NCBI GenBank assembly: GCA_015062685.1
Contig: SUUE01000010.1
Span: forward strand, 1-64,000
Source: Coriobacteriaceae bacterium
GTDB taxonomy: Bacteria > Actinomycetota > Coriobacteriia > Coriobacteriales > Eggerthellaceae
Reading direction: 5' to 3'
Length of the DNA stretch: 64,000 nt
The first letter of the stretch is position 1, and each line of letters begins with the position of its first letter. Under the pieces are notes generated by a model. It saw only the letters and a program-made list of their open reading frames with translations. It was not told where the DNA came from and did not search any database. Below, in pieces: positions 1-7,459 of the stretch. The position numbers and the translations under genes were made by a program.

Positions 1-502
1 CAGCCTCGGCCTCGACGACCTCGGCCTCCTCGACGGCCTCGACTTCCTCGGCCACCTCCTCGACCTTCTCGGCCTTCTTGGCCTTAGCAGCCTTCTTCGG
101 CTCGGCGGTAGCCTTCTCCTTCTTCTTCACGGGCTCGGTGCAGAGCTCCATGATCACCATAGGAGCGCCGTCGCCCTTGCGGGGGCCGAGCTTCATGATG
201 CGAGTGTAGCCACCCTGGCGGTCGGCGAACATGCCCTGCTCGACCTTCTCGAAGATCTCGCGCACGATCTCCTTGTTGTCCTCGCCGCCACCCAGACGGG
301 CGATGGCCAGACGACGGGAATGAAGGTCGCCCTTCTTGGCCCAGGTGATGATGCGGTCGACCTCGGGGCGAATCTCCTTCGCGCGAGACTCGATCGTCTT
401 GATGCGGTCGTTGTACAGCAGCGCGGCAGTCAGCGAACGCTTCATCGCCTTGGTATGCGACGGGTCGGTGCCGAGCTTACGACCTTTGTAGTTGTGTCTC
501 AT
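1..502 (-). CDS. rplQ: 50S ribosomal protein L17 (3' end outside window)
   Basis: L17 of the large ribosomal subunit, last gene of the infA-rpoA cluster. The protein starts MRHNYKGRKLGTDPSHTKAM, the typical L17 opening, and the conserved core runs to about residue 115 (GGYTRIMKLGPRKGDGAPM). It then continues into an Ala/Glu/Lys-rich low-complexity tail, first Lys-rich and then acidic, that is still open at the window edge. Many bacterial L17 proteins stop near residue 120, so this tail is an extension; similar charged tails occur in other actinobacterial ribosomal proteins. It lies 16 bases downstream of rpoA and is presumably co-transcribed. Incomplete: the stop codon is not in the window. 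Confidence 0.96.
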   Translation of the reverse strand, partial: MRHNYKGRKLGTDPSHTKAMKRSLTAALLYNDRIKTIESRAKEIRPEVDRIITWAKKGDLHSRRLAIARLGGGEDNKEIVREIFEKVEQGMFADRQGGYTRIMKLGPRKGDGAPMVIMELCTEPVKKKEKATAEPKKAAKAKKAEKVEEVAEEVEAVEEAEVVEAEA

Positions 503-518
503 AATTCCGAATCTCCTA

Positions 519-1469
519 TTACAGCTTGAGGTTCAGGCCCATGGAGATCAGCTTGTCCTTGACCTCTTCGATGGACTTTGCACCAAAGTTCCTAATGTTG
601 AGCAGGTCGTTCTCGGAGAACTCGACCAGCTGGCGAACCGAGTGGATGCCAGCGCGCTTCAGGCAGTTGTACGAACGGACGGAAAGATCCAGGTCCTCGA
701 TCTGCTTGTCGAGCTCGGCGTTGGACTCCTGGCCTTCGGGAGCGAAGATCGAAACGACCTCGACCTCGCCTTCCTCCTCGACCTCGGCCAGCGCCATGAA
801 CGCGCCCATGTACTGATTGATGATGTTCACCGCAGACAGCACCGCATCCGTCGGGGCGATGGAGCCGTCGGTCTCGACCTCGAGCACCAGCTTGTCGTAG
901 TCGGTGCGCTGGCCAACGCGGGTGTTGGTCACGTTCATCGTGCAACGGCGAACCGGCGAGAACAGCGAGTCGACGTGGATGACGCCGATCGGGTCCTCGG
1001 TGCGCTTGTTGCGATCGGCATCCACGTAGCCGCGGCCGACGCCGATGCGAACGGACATCTCGAGCTGACCGCCATCGGCAACAGTTGCGATGACGTGGTC
1101 GGGATTGATGAGGGTGAACTCCGTCGGGACCTGCAGGTCGGCGCCGGTCACGACGCAAGGACCTTCAGCGGAAACGTGTGCGACCGCTTCCTCGACATCG
1201 TCGTTGAGCGCCTGGAACACCAGGCCCTTGACGTTCAGGACAATGTCGGTGATGTCCTCGATCACGCCCTCTGCAGTAGTGAACTCGTGCTGCACGCCCT
1301 CGATCTGGATGGCGGTAGCTTTAGCGCCATCGAGGGAGGACAGAAGCACGCGGCGAAGCGAATTGCCCAGCGTGTTGCCATAACCGCGCTCGAGCGGCTC
1401 GACAATGAAGCGGGCGACGGTATCGTTCACTTCTTCCGTTGTAACTGTAGGCCTCATGAACTCTGTCAT
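519..1469 (-). CDS. rpoA: DNA-directed RNA polymerase subunit alpha
   Basis: Alpha subunit, the assembly platform for beta/beta' and contact point for activators and UP elements. At 316 aa it has the usual length. The N-terminal dimerisation domain covers about residues 1-230 (ERGYGNTLGNSLRRVLLSSL is the classic signature) and the C-terminal domain about 245-316 (LLNIRNFGAKSIEEVKDKL, the helix-hairpin-helix DNA-binding part). An acidic linker separates them (EVEEEGEVEVVS). It sits between rpsD and rplQ, as in most Gram-positive genomes. ATG start; a second in-frame ATG follows four codons later, so the start is uncertain by four residues. Confidence 0.98.
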   Translation of the reverse strand: MTEFMRPTVTTEEVNDTVARFIVEPLERGYGNTLGNSLRRVLLSSLDGAKATAIQIEGVQHEFTTAEGVIEDITDIVLNVKGLVFQALNDDVEEAVAHVSAEGPCVVTGADLQVPTEFTLINPDHVIATVADGGQLEMSVRIGVGRGYVDADRNKRTEDPIGVIHVDSLFSPVRRCTMNVTNTRVGQRTDYDKLVLEVETDGSIAPTDAVLSAVNIINQYMGAFMALAEVEEEGEVEVVSIFAPEGQESNAELDKQIEDLDLSVRSYNCLKRAGIHSVRQLVEFSENDLLNIRNFGAKSIEEVKDKLISMGLNLKL

Positions 1470-1500
1470 GTGCGATAAGCCTCCTTAACGTCAGACGCGA

Positions 1501-2094
1501 TTACTTCGAGTAGAGCTCGACGATCAGCTGCTCGTTAATGTCGAGGTCAATCTGATCGCGGGTGGGAAGCGAAAGGACGGAGCCCTGCAGCTTCTCGATG
1601 TCGACTTCCAGCCAAGCCGGAACCGACACACGCTCGTTGGAAACGAGAGCGCTCTTGATGACCAGGAGGTCCTTGGCCTTCGGGGCCACGGCTACCAGGT
1701 CGCCCGGACGCACGCGGTACGACGGAATGTCGACGCGCTTGCCGTTCACCGTGATGTGGCCATGGGTGACCGTCTGGCGAGCTTCCTTGCGGGTGCGAGC
1801 GAAGCCCAGGCGGAACACGACGTTGTCAAGACGCGACTCGAGGATCGCCATGAGGTTCTCACCCGTGACGCCTTCCTTGGCGAGTGCGTGCTTGAAGTAA
1901 CGGCGGAACTGCTTCTCGAGCACGCCGTAGATGAACTTGGCCTTCTGCTTCTCGCGCAGCTGCATGCCGTACTCGCTCTCCTTGCGACGGCGCGCAGGCT
2001 GACGCTTCGATTCCTTCGTGGTATAGCCCAGCACCACCGGGTCGATGCCCAGTTGGCGGCAGCGCTTCAGAACCGGAGTCCTGTCAATTGCCAT
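1501..2094 (-). CDS. rpsD: 30S ribosomal protein S4
   Basis: Primary 16S rRNA-binding protein that nucleates 30S assembly; in many bacteria it also represses its own operon. At 197 aa it is close to the family length of about 200. The S4 RNA-binding domain is visible from about residue 86 (LESRLDNVVFRLGFARTRKE through VNGKRVDIPSYRVRPGD). Only one cysteine is seen in the N-terminal region (RCRQLGIDP), so this is the zinc-free type. It lies 18 bases after rpsK and 31 bases before rpoA in a single transcription unit. Confidence 0.98.
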   Translation of the reverse strand: MAIDRTPVLKRCRQLGIDPVVLGYTTKESKRQPARRRKESEYGMQLREKQKAKFIYGVLEKQFRRYFKHALAKEGVTGENLMAILESRLDNVVFRLGFARTRKEARQTVTHGHITVNGKRVDIPSYRVRPGDLVAVAPKAKDLLVIKSALVSNERVSVPAWLEVDIEKLQGSVLSLPTRDQIDLDINEQLIVELYSK

Positions 2095-2112
2095 GATGTC
2101 TTCCTTTCGAGC

Positions 2113-2511
2113 TTAGACGCGACGACGCTTGCGCGGACGGCAACCGTTGTGCGGAATGGGCGTGCAATCCTGGATGCTGGAGACCTCGAGGCCGGCAGCC
2201 TGGAGGGAGCGGACAGCGGTCTCGCGACCGGAACCCGGGCCCTTCACGAACACTGCCACCTTGTGCAGGCCATGCTCCATAGCCGTCTTGGCAGCGGCCT
2301 CAGCGGCCATCTGCGCCGCAAACGGCGTGGACTTGCGCGAACCCTTGAAACCGACCGTGCCGGCGGACTGCCAGGAAATGACATTGCCCTGCGGGTCGGT
2401 GATAGAAACGATGGTGTTGTTGAACGTGGACTTGATGTGCGCAGCGCCAACGGCGATGTTCTTACGCTCGGAACGCTTGACGCGCGTAGCCACCTTTTTC
2501 TTCTGTGCCAT
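2113..2511 (-). CDS. rpsK: 30S ribosomal protein S11
   Basis: Platform protein of the small subunit, contacting 16S rRNA near the mRNA exit. The 132-aa product has the expected length and hallmark segments: the [19 protein letters not shown] region, [35 protein letters not shown], and the C-terminal [15 protein letters not shown]. It is flanked by rpsM (12 bases upstream) and rpsD, the standard order. ATG start. Confidence 0.98.
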   Translation of the reverse strand: MAQKKKVATRVKRSERKNIAVGAAHIKSTFNNTIVSITDPQGNVISWQSAGTVGFKGSRKSTPFAAQMAAEAAAKTAMEHGLHKVAVFVKGPGSGRETAVRSLQAAGLEVSSIQDCTPIPHNGCRPRKRRRV

Positions 2512-2523
2512 GTATGACTACCC

Positions 2524-2892
2524 CTACTTCTTCTTGCCGCCGATTTGCTTGCGCGGACCCTTGCGGGTGCGGGCGTTCGTGTGCGTGCGCTGACCGCGAA
2601 CGGGCAGGCCGCGACGATGACGCAGGCCGCGATAGCAGCCGATCTCCATGAGACGCTTCACGTTCTGGGAAACCTCGCGATGCAGGTCGCCCTCGACGGT
2701 GAGGTTGTTCTGGATGTAGTCACGCAGCTTCGAGAGCTCCTCTTCCGTCAGATCGTCGGTGCGGGTGTCCAGGCTGATGCCCGTTTCCGCCAGAATCTTC
2801 CTGGAAGTGGTAAGACCGATGCCGTAGATGTAGGTGAGGCCGATCTCGATGCGCTTGTTGCGCGGGAGGTCGACACCAACAAGACGAGCCAT
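2524..2892 (-). CDS. rpsM: 30S ribosomal protein S13
   Basis: Head protein of the small subunit that contacts the P-site tRNA and 50S bridge elements. The 122 aa begin [20 protein letters not shown], the family signature, followed by the helix-hairpin-helix segment around residues 15-50, and end in the basic tail [18 protein letters not shown]. It is located between rpmJ and rpsK. No frame damage is seen. Confidence 0.98.
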   Translation of the reverse strand: MARLVGVDLPRNKRIEIGLTYIYGIGLTTSRKILAETGISLDTRTDDLTEEELSKLRDYIQNNLTVEGDLHREVSQNVKRLMEIGCYRGLRHRRGLPVRGQRTHTNARTRKGPRKQIGGKKK

Positions 2893-2907
2893 AAAACGTA
2901 TCCTTCC

Positions 2908-3021
2908 TTAACCTTGACGCTGCTTGTGGCGCGGGTTCTCGCAGATTACGAAAACCTTGCCATGGCGACGAATGATCTTGCACTTGTCGCACATCTTCTT
3001 GACCGAAGGACGTACCTTCAT
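2908..3021 (-). CDS. rpmJ: 50S ribosomal protein L36 (zinc-ribbon type)
   Basis: A 37-codon gene. Translation begins [20 protein letters not shown] and ends NPRHKQRQG, exactly the usual L36 length. The zinc ligands C11, C14, C27 and H32 are all present, so this is the Zn-binding (C+) form rather than the zinc-free paralogue some bacteria use under zinc starvation. It lies between infA and rpsM as in most bacteria. Confidence 0.97.
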   Translation of the reverse strand: MKVRPSVKKMCDKCKIIRRHGKVFVICENPRHKQRQG

Positions 3022-3103
3022 ATTTGCTTCCTTTCGGTTTCCTTACAGTGTTGCCTATCTATCACGGCCAGCCGCTGCCGATGATTTTCGTGCTTAAAGG
3101 GGT

Positions 3104-3322
3104 CTACTTGAAGCGGTAGGTAATGCGACCACGGTTCAAGTCGTAGACCGAAAGTTCGACCGTCACCCTGTCGCCCGGGAGAATCTTGATGTAATGCATG
3201 CGCATCTTTCCCGATATGTGGGCCAAAATATTGTGGCCGTTCTCGAGCTCAACCCTAAACATTGCGTTCGGCAATGCTTCCAGCACGGTGCCCTCGAGTT
3301 CGATTACATCTTGTTTAGCCAA
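3104..3322 (-). CDS. infA: Translation initiation factor IF-1
   Basis: S1-like OB-fold factor that occupies the 30S A site during initiation. The reading frame is open further upstream, but the start chosen is a TTG at 3320-3322, five bases after AAGGAG. It gives a 72-aa protein ([20 protein letters not shown] ... RGRITYRFK), exactly the canonical IF-1 length; ATG in canonical IF-1 is replaced by TTG here. First gene of the ribosomal/rpoA cluster in the window, with a plausible promoter directly upstream. Confidence 0.95.
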   Translation of the reverse strand: MAKQDVIELEGTVLEALPNAMFRVELENGHNILAHISGKMRMHYIKILPGDRVTVELSVYDLNRGRITYRFK

Positions 3323-3366
3323 CACAGCTCCTTCGCCAAATATCGCCAGTAAGCAGCAACGATACA

Positions 3367-3395
3367 TGTTATGCGAGGTCGGAGTATGATTTCAA
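3367..3395 (-). promoter_or_regulatory. Candidate sigma-70-type promoter for infA-rplQ operon
   Basis: On the minus strand TTGAAA (3390-3395) is followed after 17 bases by ATAACA (3367-3372). It would start transcription about 40 bases before the infA TTG. Box quality is moderate; inferred from spacing and position only. Confidence 0.45.
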
Positions 3396-3720
3396 GAACT
3401 ATTTGAGAGCGCACAAAACCTTCAAACCGTCCCCTGCGCGTTTTCTGCGCGACGGCTCGTGGTGCCTGCATGTCAGGCGTGCGACTCGAAGATCGCGCAA
3501 CCCTCGGGGCCTGGTTGGGTTCCGGCCTTTCCGGGATTGCCAGGTATTGTTCGCGCTCGCGGTAGCCCGCGACGCGGCCGCCTTGTCGGCCAAGTGGGCA
3601 TTGTAGCAGAAGGGCCGGCAAACGCAAGCTCCCCCGCCAAGCCTACAGGACCTCCAAAGAGGCTCCACGGAATACTGCTGGCGCATATTTCCCCGCAAAC
3701 ATATTTGCTAAATATCGCGA
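3396..3720. other. 325-bp intergenic region without a credible gene
   Basis: Stretch between the infA promoter and the promoter of the plus-strand gene at 3803. Short open frames here lack ribosome-binding sites and recognisable sequence. It is GC-rich with several small inverted repeats (for example CCGTCGCGC...GCGCAGGGGACGG read on the minus strand). A minus-strand TACAAT preceded by TG near 3600 could be a second, more distal promoter for infA, which would make part of this a structured leader. No SRP RNA, RNase P or tmRNA signature was found by eye. Confidence 0.4.
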
Positions 3721-3729
3721 TGCTATACT
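3721..3729 (+). promoter_or_regulatory. Extended -10 promoter element
   Basis: TGCTATACT, an extended -10 (TGn plus TATACT), lies about 75 bases before the coiled-coil gene starting at 3803. No good -35 is visible, as is common for extended -10 promoters. Confidence 0.45.
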
Positions 3730-3802
3730 CGGCGGTACGCAAGCTTCATTAGTTGCAGCATATATTTGAACTTGAAATAGAGCAGTTGCAGAGGAGCACC
3801 CA

Positions 3803-4891
3803 ATGGCTGAACGCGACATCAACATTCCCTTCGGGCCCGATAAGACCGGGTCGATGCCGGCAATCGAAGACGGCGCAGCGCAGATCGACCCCGAAACCGA
3901 TGGCATCCCCGCCATTGAAGCGGGCAGAGAAGCCGAGAACCTCGCGGACAGGAGGGGCGGCGACGCAGACGCATCGCAGCTCGACGAAGTGCAGAGCAGC
4001 TTCCTGGCGCTGAAGGACTCGATTGGCCAGGGGCGCGAGCTCAAGGCGCGCGAACGCGACCGCGAGGAGCTGAGGGAGCGCATCAAGAAAGATCGCGAGG
4101 AGCTTGCCGACCGGGAGAACATCATCGCGAACTACCAGTCCGTCGTGGGCGAGCAGGACGCCATCATCGCTCAGAGCACCCAGCAACGCGAGATGCGCAA
4201 GGCAGAGCTCGCGAGGGTGTCGGCAGAGGCGAGCGAGGCACAGGACGCACTCGAGCGCATGCGCGACTACCACGACCAGCAGCTCAACCCGCTCGAAACG
4301 GAGCTCGGCCGCGCACGTGCGACCGCCGAGCAGGCGAAGAACGACGAGAGGAGCCGCAAAGCCGAGCTCAATGCCGCCGAGAAGGAAGCGGAACGCGCCG
4401 AGGGCGGCGACTCGAAGGTCGCGTCGGCCAAGGTGCAAGTGTTCGAGGACGCCTACAACGAGGCCGTGGCGCGAAGCAACGCCGCGAAGGAGCTGCTCGA
4501 CCAGACGCAGAAGGCCTACGACGACGCATGCGCGCAAGTGGAACAGGCCGAAGCGCCCCTCGAGCGCAGCATCGACGACATGAATTCGCAGATAGAGGAG
4601 CTCAAGGAGAGCATCAACCGGCTCGGCGACTCTATTTCGGCAGCCACCAAGCGCCGTCAATACTGCGATTCCGTATACCAGTACCCCGACGAGACCGCCA
4701 AGCTGCGCCAATCGGTCGAGAGTGATGAGGCCCTGGCGCGCCAGATGGACGCCGAGAACAAGGAGCTGCGCGGCAGGCTGGCCGAGAGCAAAAAGAAGGC
4801 GAAGACGGCCAAGATCGCCATCGGGGCGGTAATCGCCATCGTGGTGATCATGATCATCGCCTTCATCGTCGTGAGCGTCCGCGGGTTCTAA
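3803..4891 (+). CDS. Coiled-coil protein with C-terminal membrane anchor
   Basis: Not recognised as a named family. The 362 aa comprise an acidic N-terminal stretch (about 1-60), a long heptad-rich charged helical region (about 65-330, dense in Glu/Lys/Arg/Ala), and one C-terminal hydrophobic helix (IAIGAVIAIVVIMIIAFIVV) followed by only five residues. This is tail-anchored topology, with the coiled coil predicted in the cytoplasm. No signal peptide is seen. GAGGAG lies a few bases before the ATG and an extended -10 is upstream. The rRNA methyltransferase gene follows 16 bases later on the same strand, so the two are probably co-transcribed. A scaffold or membrane-tethering role is possible but unproven. 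Confidence 0.8.
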   Translation: MAERDINIPFGPDKTGSMPAIEDGAAQIDPETDGIPAIEAGREAENLADRRGGDADASQLDEVQSSFLALKDSIGQGRELKARERDREELRERIKKDREELADRENIIANYQSVVGEQDAIIAQSTQQREMRKAELARVSAEASEAQDALERMRDYHDQQLNPLETELGRARATAEQAKNDERSRKAELNAAEKEAERAEGGDSKVASAKVQVFEDAYNEAVARSNAAKELLDQTQKAYDDACAQVEQAEAPLERSIDDMNSQIEELKESINRLGDSISAATKRRQYCDSVYQYPDETAKLRQSVESDEALARQMDAENKELRGRLAESKKKAKTAKIAIGAVIAIVVIMIIAFIVVSVRGF

Positions 4892-4907
4892 GGGCGAACG
4901 CTAAGCC

Positions 4908-5744
4908 ATGACGATAATCAAGGACGTCGACGACGCGGACCGCATGCTGCGGCCCTATTCGGGCATGACCGACGGGCAGCTCAAGCGCGGCGAGGGCTTC
5001 AGACGCGACAACCCGCAGGGCATGTTCATAGGCGAATCCGCCCGCGTGATCGAGCGGGCGCTCGACGCGGGCGTGCGGCCCCTGTCCCTCCTCGTGGACG
5101 AGCATTGGTACGAACACGATCGCGAAACGGTGGAGCGCATAGAGCGCGCCGACCCGGACACGCCCGTCTTCCTGGTCTCTCCCGAGAGGTTCTCGAACAT
5201 CACCGGATATCAGGTGGTGCGCGGCGCCCTCGCCTGCTTCGAGAGGCCCGTGCCCCTGAGCGTGGACGAGGCCCTGCATGGTGCCCGGCGCATCGTCGTG
5301 CTCGAGGATGTGACCAACTACGCGAACATGGGGGCTATCTTCCGTTCCGCCGCGGCGCTCGGATGGGATGCCGTGCTGGTATCGCCGTCATGCCACGACC
5401 CGTATTACCGGCGCTGCGCGCGCGTCAGCATGGGCGCCGTGTTCCAAGTGCCCTGGGCGCGTTTGGAAGGCGATGCCCGCTGGGCCCCCGAATGGATGCC
5501 CCGGCTGCACGAGGCCGGATTCTCCTGCGCCGCGCTCGCCCTGCGGGACCGCTCGGTCGACTTGCGCCACCCTGCCCTGAAATCGGCTGACAAGCTCGCG
5601 ATGGTGCTCGGCACCGAGGGAGACGGCCTGCGAGACTCCACCATCGAGGCGTGCGATTGGGTCGTCCGCATTCCCATGGCCCACGGCGTCGATTCGCTCA
5701 ACGTTGCCGCATGCGCAGCCATCGCGCTCTGGGAGCTCGCGTAA
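4908..5744 (+). CDS. TrmH/SpoU-family RNA 2'-O-methyltransferase
   Basis: SPOUT-class S-adenosylmethionine-dependent methyltransferase, 278 aa. All three SpoU motifs are visible: motif 1 at about 137-148 (NYANMGAIFRSA, with the catalytic Arg146), motif 2 at 235-241 (GTEGDGL) and motif 3 at 255-267 (IPMAHGVDSLNVA), which build the trefoil-knot cofactor pocket. The N-terminal about 110 residues (FIGESARVIERALDAG) form the substrate-recognition domain seen in RlmB-like and TsnR-like enzymes. The exact target (rRNA or tRNA position) cannot be assigned from sequence. Second gene after the coiled-coil protein; convergent with the FIST gene. Confidence 0.9.
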   Translation: MTIIKDVDDADRMLRPYSGMTDGQLKRGEGFRRDNPQGMFIGESARVIERALDAGVRPLSLLVDEHWYEHDRETVERIERADPDTPVFLVSPERFSNITGYQVVRGALACFERPVPLSVDEALHGARRIVVLEDVTNYANMGAIFRSAAALGWDAVLVSPSCHDPYYRRCARVSMGAVFQVPWARLEGDARWAPEWMPRLHEAGFSCAALALRDRSVDLRHPALKSADKLAMVLGTEGDGLRDSTIEACDWVVRIPMAHGVDSLNVAACAAIALWELA

Positions 5745-5759
5745 CTCGCACCAACAGCA

Positions 5760-5788
5760 GGAGGCGCCCGCATGCCGCGAGCGCCTCC
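5760..5788. terminator. Stem-loop between convergent genes
   Basis: Perfect 8-bp stem GGAGGCGC (5760-5767) / GCGCCTCC (5781-5788) between the TrmH-like and FIST genes. There is no strong T tract on either side, so it may be a weak bidirectional terminator or a stability hairpin. Confidence 0.4.
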
Positions 5789-5813
5789 CCATAATCAGCT
5801 GATGCAGCCTGGT

Positions 5814-6980
5814 TTAGCCCAGGGCAGTGAACGACAGCATCAGGCCGCCGATGGTGTTGCAGCCATCCTGCTCGTAACCGTACTCGCCGAACGTGAACTC
5901 GGCCAGGAACGGCACGCCGCCGGCTTCCTTGATGAAAGCATCGGCCACTTCGTCGATGCGGTCGGCGATGGCGGCGCGGCGCCCGCCGCAGTGCACGAAG
6001 AAGTAGGCCGCCGGCTTCGGGTTGGCGTATTCCTTCAGCTCGCCAGCGGTCTTGGCGACCGACCCGACGAGGCAGTCGACGTCGCCGTCCATCATGATGA
6101 CGGCCGTCTTCTCGGCCACCTTGGCGCCCACGGCGATGGAATGGTCGTCGTTGCCGTTCATCGGGTGACGGATGGCAACGAGGTCGCCCATGCGGTCCTT
6201 GACGCCCAGCGGGGCTACGATCGACTCGACGAGCAGGTCGCCGCCCATCAGCTGGTCGGTGCTCATGCCGCGCCACTCGGCGTAGACGTCGAGCGCCGGC
6301 TTGCCGCAAATCTCGGCGATGCCGCGGTCGCCGTCCATCTTGGTGACGACGCCGAACTTGTCGGTTTCGGCATAGGCGCCGGTGAACTTGTTGGCGAACG
6401 GGGTGTCGGTGTAGAAAAACGCCACGACGCAGCCATCCTGGAACGCGTCGGCGCCGTTGTACAGCCACCACTTGCCGGCGATCTCGTTATCGGCCGCGGA
6501 GCCGCCGAAGAACGGGACGCGCCCGATCACGTCGGTGACGCCCTTGATGTAGTACTCTTCCTCGGCCGGGGAAGCTGCCATGTACCAGTAATCAGGCGGG
6601 CAGTCCTTGCCGGCGGCCTTCATGGCTTCCTCGGCAAGCTTCTTGCCAATGCAACGCGGGCACTCCGCGGTATCGCGCGCGGCGCCTGCCGTCCCGATCA
6701 CGACATCGTCGCCGCCGAGGGCGAGGATGCCGACGAACGGGCTATCGCCGCCGACGAAACCTTCGGGAGTAATGATGCCCGTAAACGACGTATTGCCCAG
6801 AACGGGCACGCCCGGCAGCTCTGCCGCGATGGCGGCGAGCAGTTCCTTCGAATCATAGTCGCAGCTACCATACGCCATGGCCACCTTGGCCCCGGCGATC
6901 CCGGCCTTGATCTTGCCGGCGACTTCCTTTCCGGCATCAGCTGCTGTTGCGGCGGTGGATGTAGCGACGAAACTTTGCAT
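5814..6980 (-). CDS. FIST-domain sensory protein
   Basis: A 388-aa protein with the FIST N and FIST C architecture, a predicted small-ligand (amino-acid-like) sensor module. Typical segments are AMAYGSCDYDSKELLAAIAA near the start, VLGNTSFTGIITPEGF, PFFGGSAADNEIAGKW near the middle, and a C-terminal region ending FGEYGYEQDG...TIGGL. No kinase, GGDEF or methyl-accepting output domain is fused and no transmembrane segment is seen, so it is a stand-alone cytosolic FIST protein. The neighbourhood gives no partner. Two cysteines (ECPRC) near residue 105 could bind metal or a redox partner, which is speculative. Confidence 0.88.
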   Translation of the reverse strand: MQSFVATSTAATAADAGKEVAGKIKAGIAGAKVAMAYGSCDYDSKELLAAIAAELPGVPVLGNTSFTGIITPEGFVGGDSPFVGILALGGDDVVIGTAGAARDTAECPRCIGKKLAEEAMKAAGKDCPPDYWYMAASPAEEEYYIKGVTDVIGRVPFFGGSAADNEIAGKWWLYNGADAFQDGCVVAFFYTDTPFANKFTGAYAETDKFGVVTKMDGDRGIAEICGKPALDVYAEWRGMSTDQLMGGDLLVESIVAPLGVKDRMGDLVAIRHPMNGNDDHSIAVGAKVAEKTAVIMMDGDVDCLVGSVAKTAGELKEYANPKPAAYFFVHCGGRRAAIADRIDEVADAFIKEAGGVPFLAEFTFGEYGYEQDGCNTIGGLMLSFTALG

Positions 6981-7167
6981 GTGAAACTTCCTTCCTACGA
7001 AACCGAACCACTAACTACGTTCGCAGGCGAAAGCCAACCGAGGCATCCGCCTGGTGAACCAGCACGCTCCTTGCGCACCGAGTACAGAATACTCTTTTTG
7101 CAGGCGAATATTGCTGACTAAACGCTGGGAATTCCAACAGGATGCTTATTACGCGCTGTCCGCCCCG

Positions 7168-7230
7168 GCCTGCACAGGGGCTTCGCTCGCCGCCCCGGCT
7201 CGCATGAGGGCTACGCTCGACGCGTCGTTG
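7168..7230 (-). repeat. Truncated ends of the interspersed element, in tandem
   Basis: Two fragments (about 7168-7191 and 7198-7230) match the 3' terminal part of the interspersed element that is complete at 7246-7373: GGCCTGCACAGGGGCTTCGC and GGGCTACGCTCGACGCG. They look like decayed or partially copied element ends lying next to a full copy. Together with copy 1 they fill most of the otherwise gene-free 6981-7459 interval. Confidence 0.6.
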
Positions 7231-7245
7231 TTTTCATACTGACCG

Positions 7246-7373
7246 CTCTGGCCTGCTCAGGGGCTTCGCTCGCCGCGTCGTCGTCGCGAGCTAACTTTTC
7301 GCCAAGAACGGGCGAAAAGTGGATCTCGCTCCTCCTTTGGCTTGACCTCGCTTCGCCCCTGTGCAGGCCGGAG
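7246..7373 (-). repeat. Interspersed structured element, copy 1
   Basis: Minus-orientation copy of the 130-bp element. Outer arms are 7246-7263 (CTCTGGCCTGCTCAGGGG) and 7356-7373 (CCCCTGTGCAGGCCGGAG), pairing with one G-T and one mismatch. The core holds the internal 9-bp hairpin CTTTTCGCC/GGCGAAAAG and the shared AGCTAAC and CTTTGGCTTGACC blocks. No coding capacity is credible. It lies between uraA and the FIST gene. Confidence 0.85.
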
Positions 7374-7401
7374 CTGCTTTTTCGTTGTTGAAGGGCAAAT
7401 T

Positions 7402-7427
7402 GAGGGGGGCGCACCTGGCGCCCCCTC
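7402..7427 (-). terminator. Hairpin downstream of uraA
   Basis: GC-rich inverted repeat (GAGGGGG-type arm / GCGCCCCCTC) with one bulge, about 30 bases after the uraA stop. The tail on the minus strand is only modestly T-rich (AATTTG). Confidence 0.45.
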
Positions 7428-7459
7428 GTTGCGGTGAAGTCATTATTGAATTGAAGGGA

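Noticed and set aside
492-1478. Long plus-strand ORF (328 codons) over rpoA
   Set aside because: Exactly antisense to rpoA, with no family resemblance and with the Leu/Arg/Asp-rich composition typical of the opposite strand of GC-rich genes. Similar antisense frames over rpsD, uraA, pepV, purC and others were dropped for the same reason.
3396-3720. SRP RNA, RNase P RNA or tmRNA gene
   Set aside because: The invariant GGAAGCAGCC, GAGGAAAGTCC and tmRNA end motifs were not found on either strand.
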